From: Bacteroidota bacterium
GTDB taxonomy: Bacteria; Bacteroidota; Bacteroidia; Flavobacteriales; Schleiferiaceae
Assembly (NCBI GenBank): GCA_003023665.1
Contig: PXYR01000113.1
Span: 1 to 5,533, forward strand
Length of the DNA stretch: 5,533 bases
Reading direction: 5' to 3'
The number at the start of each line of letters is the position of its first letter. The first letter of the stretch is position 1. Positions 1-5,533 of this stretch are shown one piece after another. The notes under the pieces are model-generated. The model had not been told where the DNA came from. It saw only the letters and a program-made list of their open reading frames with translations, and ran no database searches. A program made the position numbers and the translations under genes.

Positions 1-561
1 GGCCCCTTGGCAGCATGGGGCAAACACGCTGAAATAGAAGGAAGTCATGATGAGTTTGCAGTTCCATTTGCAGATGTAGCAGATATTTTCAAAACTTTTC
101 AAGACACCATTTTATTGATTGACAAGGGTGAAAAAACCGTAAGTAGTTCATTGGGACACGGTCTTATGAACAACCACCCTTACGCATCTTCAAGATTTGC
201 TCAAGCACATGAGAACCAGAGCAGATTACTGACAGCAATGCTTGATGCTGATTTAGAAAGTTTTGGAGAAATCGTTGAAAGTGAAGCACTTACACTTCAC
301 GGTATGATGATGACATCTATGCCCTACTTTATACTTATGAAACCAAACACTTTAGAAGTTATACAACGTATTTGGTCGTTCAGAGAAGCTACAAATCATC
401 CTGTATATTTTACTTTGGACGCAGGCGCCAACGTTCATGTTTTGTATCCAGAATCGCATAAAGAGGTAATAATGAGGTTTATAGATACAGAGCTAAGAAC
501 ATTTTGTAAGGATAGTAGTTATCTTTGTGATCAAGTTGGTTTAGGTCCAACGCCGTTATAA
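1..561 (+). CDS. mvaD: Diphosphomevalonate decarboxylase, C-terminal part (5' end outside window)
   Basis: Catalyses the ATP-dependent decarboxylation of mevalonate 5-diphosphate to isopentenyl diphosphate, the last step of the mevalonate pathway; cytosolic. The frame is open from base 1 (Gly-Pro-Leu-Ala-Ala-Trp), so the TTG at position 7 is an internal Leu codon and not a start. The 186 visible residues are the C-terminal half or so of the enzyme. The GPLAAWG stretch lies just after where the family's Ser-rich ATP/substrate loop (SACRS type) should be. An SS..GH..MNNHPYASSR segment and the hallmark LDAGANVH near visible residue 139 follow; its Asp (codon 418-420) matches the catalytic Asp of the family DAGPN motif. 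It ends in tandem in-frame stops TAA TAG (559-564), 7 nt before the mevalonate kinase, which fits one operon. The identity rests on recalled family motifs, not on a search. Confidence 0.93.
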   Translation, partial: GPLAAWGKHAEIEGSHDEFAVPFADVADIFKTFQDTILLIDKGEKTVSSSLGHGLMNNHPYASSRFAQAHENQSRLLTAMLDADLESFGEIVESEALTLHGMMMTSMPYFILMKPNTLEVIQRIWSFREATNHPVYFTLDAGANVHVLYPESHKEVIMRFIDTELRTFCKDSSYLCDQVGLGPTPL

Positions 562-568
562 TAGAAAT

Positions 569-1495
569 ATGAACCGCTCGAATCCTTTATTTTATGGTAA
601 AATCCTGCTCTTTGGCGAGTATGGTATAATCAAGGATAGCATGGGTCTTAGTATACCTCATGCTTATTACAAGGGCGCATTTCAATTTGAAGAGACTTTT
701 AATAAAGAGCAAGCATCAAGCAACCAACACCTGTTTACTTACTTGGAGTATTTAAGAAGAGAAGATGCTCCTTGTCGCTTTAATCTGAATCAATTCGAAA
801 CAGACTTAAATAAAGGATTATACTTTGATTCATCGATTCCTCAAGGATTTGGTGTAGGTAGCTCAGGCGCATTAGTTGCCGCGATATATGATCGCTATTG
901 TGAAAATAAAATTGGAAAGAATCCCAAGAAGTCTGCAGACATTAAAGTATTGAAATCCATTTTTAGTTGGATGGAAAACTACTTCCATGGTAAGAGTAGC
1001 GGTATAGACCCAACCATTTGTTACATGGGACTTCCTTTGTTAATCAAAAGCAAAAATGAGCTTGGCTCAGTTGATTTACCTGCTCAAGAAAGTGGAGCAG
1101 GTGCAGTATTTCTTTTAAATTCTGGTGTACCCGGTGAAACGCAGCCTATGGTTGAAATTTTCATGGATAAACTCAAAGAAGAAGGGTTTAGGAATATGCT
1201 TAAAAATCAGTTTGTTAAATACAATGATGCTTGTATCAAGGCTTTTGTGGACGGTGATACCACACCACTCTTTGCAAATCTTAAAAAATTAAGTCGGCTA
1301 GTTTTAGAAAATTTTGAACCAATGATTCCCCAAGGCTTCCATGATTTATGGAAACAAGGACTAGATTCTGAAGATTATTACTTAAAACTGTGCGGTTCCG
1401 GCGGCGGTGGCTTTGTAATGGGTTTTACTCGGGATTATGAAAAAACGCGTAAACTACTAAACAACTTTGACCCAGAAGTAGTCTATAGGTTTTGA
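569..1495 (+). CDS. mvk: Mevalonate kinase (GHMP kinase superfamily)
   Basis: Predicted to phosphorylate mevalonate to mevalonate 5-phosphate with ATP in the cytosol. The 308-residue protein has the GHMP motifs in order. An N-terminal GKILLFGEYG (residues 10-19) replaces the usual GEHAVV-type motif. PQGFGVGSSGAL (91-102) is the phosphate-binding loop. SSGIDPT (143-149) carries the putative catalytic Asp147. C-terminal GSGGGGFV (276-283) is the third motif. The length is close to archaeal mevalonate kinases and shorter than the roughly 390-residue eukaryotic ones. The ATG at 569 follows the decarboxylase stop by 7 nt with an A-rich leader (tagaaat) and no clear Shine-Dalgarno site, as is common in Bacteroidota. 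The gene ends in TGA, which overlaps the start of the prenyltransferase. Phosphomevalonate kinase is the main alternative, since both are GHMP kinases; the SGIDPT motif and the neighbour favour mevalonate kinase. Confidence 0.85.
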   Translation: MNRSNPLFYGKILLFGEYGIIKDSMGLSIPHAYYKGAFQFEETFNKEQASSNQHLFTYLEYLRREDAPCRFNLNQFETDLNKGLYFDSSIPQGFGVGSSGALVAAIYDRYCENKIGKNPKKSADIKVLKSIFSWMENYFHGKSSGIDPTICYMGLPLLIKSKNELGSVDLPAQESGAGAVFLLNSGVPGETQPMVEIFMDKLKEEGFRNMLKNQFVKYNDACIKAFVDGDTTPLFANLKKLSRLVLENFEPMIPQGFHDLWKQGLDSEDYYLKLCGSGGGGFVMGFTRDYEKTRKLLNNFDPEVVYRF

Positions 1496-2367
1496 AAAGA
1501 TTAAACCGTAACCGACTAAAAATGCTAAAATTGCTGGCTTTATTGAGCCAGATTCGCTGGTACAATATTTCATTATTACTTCTTGGACAATACCTCACTG
1601 CATGTTTCGTCTTTGCACCTGTTGATTTAAGATGGAATATTTTGTTAGACATCAATACGCATTTAATTGCGTGGTCTGGCGCTTTCATCCTAGCCTTTGG
1701 ATTCTTGATCAATTCATTCTACGATTATGCGGTTGACACTATAAATCGACCAAAACAAAGTGCCTTTGAGAGATTGGTAAGTAAACGTACAAGCTTGAAT
1801 ACAGCGATTTTCCTCTTAGTACTTGGCCTATTGGGTGCATGGTTAGTTGGATTTAAGGCATTGTTGTTTTTTGGACTTTTTGCTGTTGGGCTTTGGTACC
1901 ACAGTCACCGTTTGAAGAATTTACCCATAGTATCTCATACCAGTGCTGCTATCCTTGCACTCACCCCGTTTTTTGGAATGTCTGTATATCATAATTTTAG
2001 CTCCATTCACACCTTTGCTTATGGGGCTTTATTGGGCCTAACTCTCTTTTCCAGAGAGATGCTTAAAGACCTATTAATGCTCAAAGGAGATGTAATCATT
2101 GGGCGTAAAACGGTGGCCAGTGAGTTTGGTGAAGATAAAACACGTTTTGCTTTAATGGCCAGCGCAATGGTTGCATGGATTCCTACATTCTTTACTAGAG
2201 GATTGTTTAGTCCATATGCCGAAATTGGAATTTTTATTATCCTGGTATTATTGAGCATAGCTACTCTAATCGCCCTAAAGTCTACTCAACTGAGAGGTCT
2301 GCGGTGGGCTCACCTCATTTACAAAATCATCCTTGTGATTGGCGTGCTTACGCTTCCGTTCCTTTAA
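1492..2367 (+). CDS. UbiA-family prenyltransferase, putative geranylgeranylglycerol-phosphate geranylgeranyltransferase
   Basis: Integral-membrane prenyltransferase that should move a polyprenyl group from its diphosphate to a lipid-like acceptor. The 291-residue protein is strongly hydrophobic, with about eight or nine likely membrane segments. It has both Mg-diphosphate-binding motifs: N74xxxD78xxxD82 (NSFYDYAVD, followed by INRP) and KD193LLMLKGD200 followed by GRKTV. The INRP and KGD..GRKT features resemble Bacteroidota proteins annotated as geranylgeranylglycerol-phosphate geranylgeranyltransferase more than menaquinone- or heme-type UbiA proteins; this is from memory and the acceptor is inferred. 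The TTG start overlaps the kinase TGA by 4 nt (TTGA, 1492-1495), suggesting translational coupling. An in-frame ATG at 1522, preceded by A-rich sequence, would give 281 residues. The longer form adds a basic head (KRLNRNRLK) ahead of the first membrane segment, which suits the positive-inside rule. The middle acidic residue often seen in the second motif is absent. Confidence 0.82.
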   Translation: MKRLNRNRLKMLKLLALLSQIRWYNISLLLLGQYLTACFVFAPVDLRWNILLDINTHLIAWSGAFILAFGFLINSFYDYAVDTINRPKQSAFERLVSKRTSLNTAIFLLVLGLLGAWLVGFKALLFFGLFAVGLWYHSHRLKNLPIVSHTSAAILALTPFFGMSVYHNFSSIHTFAYGALLGLTLFSREMLKDLLMLKGDVIIGRKTVASEFGEDKTRFALMASAMVAWIPTFFTRGLFSPYAEIGIFIILVLLSIATLIALKSTQLRGLRWAHLIYKIILVIGVLTLPFL

Positions 2368-2382
2368 TCCTTAGCGAAGGAT
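2367..2382. terminator. Small perfect inverted repeat at convergent gene ends; possible weak bidirectional terminator
   Basis: ATCCTT (2367-2372), loop AGCG, AAGGAT (2377-2382) form a perfect 6-bp stem with a 4-nt loop. It spans the 3-nt gap between the stop of the prenyltransferase and the stop of the minus-strand secreted protein. Outer CTTT (2362-2365) and AAAG (2387-2390) could extend the stem across an internal loop. There is no run of T after the hairpin on either strand, so it is not a classic intrinsic terminator. The placement is what makes it credible. Confidence 0.3.
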
Positions 2383-4581
2383 GTTCAAAGTACCTGTGAA
2401 TATTTCTATTTCATCAAAGGGCAAATCCGCAATTAGTCTATAGTTATATGCACCAACGGGAAGAGGTTGGCCATTAAATGTACCGTCCCAGCATTCGGTC
2501 ATGTCCAAGGTGTGAAAGACTTCATTACCCCATCTGTCATACACAGCGAATTCATAACCTTCAAAGCCTACTCCTTTTATTTTAAAACATTCGTTAAGTC
2601 CATCCCCATCAGGAGTAAATGCATCCGGTATGTAAAGGTAAAAGTCCGTTTCTACGGCTACTATTAATCTGATTGAATCAATACATCCAAAATCGCTAGT
2701 AACCACCTGCAATACCTCATAATCGCCTGGGCTTGGAAAATCGTATTCAAAGGTTGAACCCGTGAACATAACTGTATCTAGATACCAAGTCCAGCTTACC
2801 TCATTCTGAGCTTTTTCATTAAATAATACACGCAAAGGGACGTACGGGTCATTCAAATATTGAAATCCAGCACTAGGCTGTGGCATGTTCACCGCCATAG
2901 CACTATCAACGAGTATTGCCCCACAGCCATCAGATAGGAAAAATTCATAAAATGAAGAATCTGCATAAGGCAAAACGGTTCTTGGGATTGTGTTTGTCAA
3001 GTTATCTGACCATGTAAAAACCGTAGGTGATTGACCTCCACTATAATAAGGAACTAACATCACTGAATCGCCTGGACAAACCCTCACCGTATCTCTTGTA
3101 TAAACTAATGGGTCATACTCTTTTACAAATAAATCTTGCGCAAAATGAACAGTGTCACCACATTCGTCCCACAATGTAAAAAATACGGTTGTATCCGAAT
3201 TGACTTCAAAATACCTAGTAAATGCGTTAGAGGAATCTATATGCCAATAGCCATCGTAATTCCCTTCGTATGAATTCAATACAATCGACAATTCCAGACT
3301 GTCCCCGGGGCAATCCACACTGTCCAAGCCGGAAGTAATAAGCAGATCTGCTAAAAGCGAATCTTTATCTCTAATGTAATAAGGGATTCTAGTTACAGGA
3401 TAATTGTAACAATCGGTAAAAACGTAATCCTGCACTACAATGAGCGTATCTATCCCCTCAACTACATTGTCATCGTAAATCCAAAAGGTCAAGGTATCCG
3501 ATTGTTGGCCCGGTAGTAGTGTAATTGTATCAGGTAAAGTACTATAATCAACTCCCTCTACCGCATTACCCTCCGTTTTAATCGGAATCTTCATAGTTAT
3601 TCCAAAATTTGAAGAACGCGAGAATATGATTTGATTCTCATTACACCCCTCTACTACAAGAGAGTCATTAAAAGAGTTTCCTACATTGGTAGAATCCGAA
3701 ATGGAAATTGTTGGGCCTTTTAATGATTTCTCTTCCAGAAAAACTGCAGAACTCAAAATGTTATCACTGACGTTGGCGAGTTTTAATCGAATGGTATACC
3801 AACCTCCGCATTCAACCTGTGCAGTTGCCGTAAATTTATCCGTGTATCCATCCAATGTGGTCACTGCCCCATTAGAAGCATTGTAATACATACTGTGGGC
3901 AACGTAATTTGGATTAGCACTTAAGCATTGAGCTGCCCCTCCAGGATTTGATGGAAAACCTTGGTTAATGGTGTTGACAGCAATTGGAACATTTGTACCA
4001 GGAATGGTTGCAATATTCTCTACAATAGTTTGACCGACGGGCGCTGTAACTCCATTTATATGAGTGCCTTCCAAAAAGAAACCAAAAACATCATTAAAAT
4101 TTGAGCATGTATAGCCGTCGTATTCATGTGAACCAAAACAATAATTGAAGGCAATGCTATCCGATTGAGCTATAAAACTGAATTCTATCTCAACCATGTC
4201 CTTTATTGGGTTAGTTGCAACAGACATACCTAAAGAAGTAAGCACGCTGGCTAATTCGGGATCAGTGAATGTAACATTGTTTCCTACTCCAGTAGTCAGG
4301 GCTATGACGTCACTTGCATTTTGCGCAGCGACCATTACTATTCCGCTTTGAATAGGAAAATTAGGACTATTAGCCTGAAAATAACCTATCTGATTAGACG
4401 AGGGCTGCGTTAATGGCAACCCATTTTGGCCGGAATTGTAAATGGAAAGCGTGGAGTCCACCAAAATATTGGAGGCCATCCAATAAGGGCTATTATAATT
4501 ACCTGCGGAACTGACTGTCATCGTCTGTCCCACTAGGGTTTGGACAAACAATATGCCTATGAATACAAAGAAGTTGCGCAT
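2371..4581 (-). CDS. Secreted choice-of-anchor L / PKD-like domain protein with T9SS type B C-terminal sorting domain
   Basis: Predicted exported, surface-attached or released protein of 736 residues; its ligand or activity is unknown. Residues 1-19 are a signal peptide (short basic start, hydrophobic core, cleavage after about VGQ). Residues 25-290 match a choice-of-anchor L domain, with NYCFGSHEYDGY near 146-157 and NDVFGFFLEG at 163-172. Residues 310-400 look Calx-beta-like (VEGVDYSTLP, later DDNVVEGIDTL). Two tandem Ig-like units follow, each opening with CPGDS (424, 502) and closing with a D-x-C-G turn (472, 551). A PKD-like domain covers 570-642 (SWTWYLD, SPGDYEV). The type B sorting domain covers 645-736 (IPDAFTPDGDGLN, YDRWGNEVF, WDGTFNGQPLPVGAY), directing export through the type IX secretion system after Sec translocation. 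It has thirteen cysteines after the signal peptide, consistent with extracellular disulfides. The ATG at 4581 is the natural start, giving a full signal peptide. It lies 40 nt downstream of the glycosyltransferase on the same strand; co-transcription is possible, but no functional link is visible. Confidence 0.9.
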   Translation of the reverse strand: MRNFFVFIGILFVQTLVGQTMTVSSAGNYNSPYWMASNILVDSTLSIYNSGQNGLPLTQPSSNQIGYFQANSPNFPIQSGIVMVAAQNASDVIALTTGVGNNVTFTDPELASVLTSLGMSVATNPIKDMVEIEFSFIAQSDSIAFNYCFGSHEYDGYTCSNFNDVFGFFLEGTHINGVTAPVGQTIVENIATIPGTNVPIAVNTINQGFPSNPGGAAQCLSANPNYVAHSMYYNASNGAVTTLDGYTDKFTATAQVECGGWYTIRLKLANVSDNILSSAVFLEEKSLKGPTISISDSTNVGNSFNDSLVVEGCNENQIIFSRSSNFGITMKIPIKTEGNAVEGVDYSTLPDTITLLPGQQSDTLTFWIYDDNVVEGIDTLIVVQDYVFTDCYNYPVTRIPYYIRDKDSLLADLLITSGLDSVDCPGDSLELSIVLNSYEGNYDGYWHIDSSNAFTRYFEVNSDTTVFFTLWDECGDTVHFAQDLFVKEYDPLVYTRDTVRVCPGDSVMLVPYYSGGQSPTVFTWSDNLTNTIPRTVLPYADSSFYEFFLSDGCGAILVDSAMAVNMPQPSAGFQYLNDPYVPLRVLFNEKAQNEVSWTWYLDTVMFTGSTFEYDFPSPGDYEVLQVVTSDFGCIDSIRLIVAVETDFYLYIPDAFTPDGDGLNECFKIKGVGFEGYEFAVYDRWGNEVFHTLDMTECWDGTFNGQPLPVGAYNYRLIADLPFDEIEIFTGTLNILR

Positions 4582-4621
4582 CCTCGAATATAGAAAATTC
4601 AGTCCTAAAAACCCTTAGAGG
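4582..4621 (-). other. Short intergenic gap between glycosyltransferase and secreted-protein genes
   Basis: This 40-nt spacer separates two minus-strand genes. It is AT-rich and contains no convincing hairpin with a T-run and no -33/-7 promoter pair of the Bacteroidota type. On the minus strand, GAGG (4585-4582) directly abuts the ATG, too close to act as a Shine-Dalgarno site. Read-through from the glycosyltransferase or a promoter inside its 3' end is therefore as likely as a promoter here. Confidence 0.4.
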
Positions 4622-5533
4622 CTATTTTGTTGATTCCATGAAAGCCAATCCAAGTTTTCTAACGGACTCGCCCCAATTATGAGAGAGGGCAAAATTTCTT
4701 CGTGAATTTTCTTCTTCAACGGTTTTTGAATCTATCGCTCTTTGAATCAAGGAACTATATTCTTGCAAATTATTAGCCAGTAACACATGAGGAAGAAAAG
4801 TCTGCATTGTAGGCGTATTTGTTGCAACTACTGGCTTTCCCATGGCCAAATACTCATCAATTTTGCGCGGATAATTACCTACAGTCATCTCATTAACAAG
4901 TTGTGGATTTATGCAAACATCAAAAGAATGTACATAAGCTGGTAATTCCTCTGGTCTTTTAGATCCGATAAAAAATACATTAGTTAGTTGGTGCAGTTTG
5001 CTCTTAATAAAAGAATCGTCTTCTGGCCCTACAAAAACAAAGTTCCAATGAGCATGCAAAGAAGCTAATTCTTCTAGGAGTTTAATATCCAAACGCATAG
5101 CTAACAAGGAGCCAACATATCCAATAATAGGCCCGTTTATCCCGTCTAAGTCTGATGCATTTGATTGGTATATAGAGGGGTTCCACTGCGTTAAGTCAAC
5201 ACCCTGACCAATATCGTAACTATGGGTATTATACTTTCTGCAAATCTTGGCTAGAAATTCAGAATTCGTAACACATACGTCTGATTTTGCCATAAGAATA
5301 GGCTCTAAACGCCTGCCGTGCTTTTTGTAGTAATCAGTAAAAATTAAATTATCCCTAGAATAATAGATATAGGTTTGAGGTTGAAGCATTTCTTTCAAAT
5401 AAAATCCTCTAAACATGTCGGAATCATTGAAAACGATGAAATCGGAAAATCCCAAATGGGCAGTAGCCCGTTTGATCACTTTGGAAAATTGCGTATTAAC
5501 TTTCTTATTCGCCTGATCAAATAGTTTCCCGTC
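4622..5533 (-). CDS. GT4-type glycosyltransferase, partial (5' end outside window)
   Basis: Probable retaining glycosyltransferase that moves a sugar from a nucleotide-sugar donor to a surface glycan or lipid-linked acceptor; cytosolic or membrane-peripheral. The frame stays open from the TAG stop at 4622 to the right edge, giving 303 visible residues. The GTG at 5479 is an internal Val codon preceded by readable coding sequence (DGKLFDQANKKVNTQFSK), so the true start lies beyond the window, consistent with families of about 370-400 residues. Visible signs of the GT-B fold are the domain-linker region (GQGVDLTQWNP near visible residues 109-119), the start of the second Rossmann domain (GPIIGYVGSLLAMRLD, 134-149), the VFVGP strand, and NYPRKIDEYLAMGKPVVAT (220-238), which matches the donor-binding segment with the conserved Glu of GT4 enzymes. 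The YYSRDN and TNSEFLAK segments recall TuaH-like enzymes. Donor and acceptor cannot be told; involvement in capsule or exopolysaccharide synthesis is only a guess. Confidence 0.85.
   Translation of the reverse strand, partial: DGKLFDQANKKVNTQFSKVIKRATAHLGFSDFIVFNDSDMFRGFYLKEMLQPQTYIYYSRDNLIFTDYYKKHGRRLEPILMAKSDVCVTNSEFLAKICRKYNTHSYDIGQGVDLTQWNPSIYQSNASDLDGINGPIIGYVGSLLAMRLDIKLLEELASLHAHWNFVFVGPEDDSFIKSKLHQLTNVFFIGSKRPEELPAYVHSFDVCINPQLVNEMTVGNYPRKIDEYLAMGKPVVATNTPTMQTFLPHVLLANNLQEYSSLIQRAIDSKTVEEENSRRNFALSHNWGESVRKLGLAFMESTK

Noticed and set aside
7..9. TTG as the start codon of the decarboxylase
   Set aside because: The upstream two codons remain in frame, and the N-terminal half of the enzyme, including its Ser-rich substrate loop, must lie to the left of the window.
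1425..1712. Minus-strand open frame of 95 codons across the kinase-prenyltransferase junction
   Set aside because: It lies antisense to two well-supported genes, shows no recognisable domain and has no independent start signal; treated as a shadow.
2019..2258. Minus-strand open frame of 79 codons inside the prenyltransferase
   Set aside because: Fully antisense to a conserved membrane-protein gene, with no family features.
2467..2667. Plus-strand open frame of 66 codons opposite the sorting domain
   Set aside because: Lies entirely opposite the conserved type B sorting domain; composition looks like a reverse-strand artefact.
3686..3886. Plus-strand open frame of 66 codons opposite the choice-of-anchor L domain
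   Set aside because: Antisense to a well-supported gene, with no domain or start signal.
4585..4592. TATATTCG on the minus strand resembling the Bacteroidota -7 element (TAnnTTTG)
   Set aside because: It sits about 3 nt before the ATG of the secreted-protein gene and has no -33 TTG at the right distance, so it would require a leaderless transcript; chance similarity in AT-rich DNA is more likely.
5477..5479. GTG (minus strand) as the start codon of the glycosyltransferase
   Set aside because: The frame stays open for 18 more codons to the window edge with coherent coding sequence, and the N-terminal GT-B domain would be truncated; the codon is an internal Val.

Overview
The window reads as ordinary chromosomal DNA of a member of the Bacteroidota, probably a flavobacterium-like lineage. 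Three things point there: a secreted protein that ends in a type B sorting domain of the type IX secretion system, an architecture confined to this phylum; a mevalonate-pathway gene pair, the isoprenoid route typical of Flavobacteriia; and AT-rich sequence with A-rich, Shine-Dalgarno-poor gene starts. No species can be named from the sequence alone.

The left half (1-2367, plus strand) is a tight isoprenoid operon. It holds the C-terminal part of diphosphomevalonate decarboxylase (cut by the left edge), a compact GHMP-family mevalonate kinase 7 nt downstream, and a UbiA-family membrane prenyltransferase whose TTG start overlaps the kinase stop codon. The kinase phosphorylates mevalonate and the decarboxylase makes isopentenyl diphosphate. 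The prenyltransferase would use the resulting long polyprenyl diphosphates; its nearest familiar relatives are annotated as geranylgeranylglycerol-phosphate geranylgeranyltransferases, an archaeal-type ether-lipid step, but its acceptor is not proven. Phosphomevalonate kinase is not in the window.

The right half (2371-5533, minus strand) converges on this operon, with only 3 nt between the two stop codons and a small perfect inverted repeat at the junction. It encodes a 736-residue secreted modular protein (signal peptide, choice-of-anchor L domain, Calx-beta-like domain, two cysteine-bracketed Ig-like repeats, PKD-like domain, type B sorting domain). Upstream of it is a GT4-type glycosyltransferase that runs off the right edge.

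There is no stretch over 300 bases without a gene, and no RNA gene, mobile element, CRISPR array or phage feature was seen. I do not see a strong case for an undescribed system. The points most worth checking are the substrate of the prenyltransferase and the architecture of the secreted protein.
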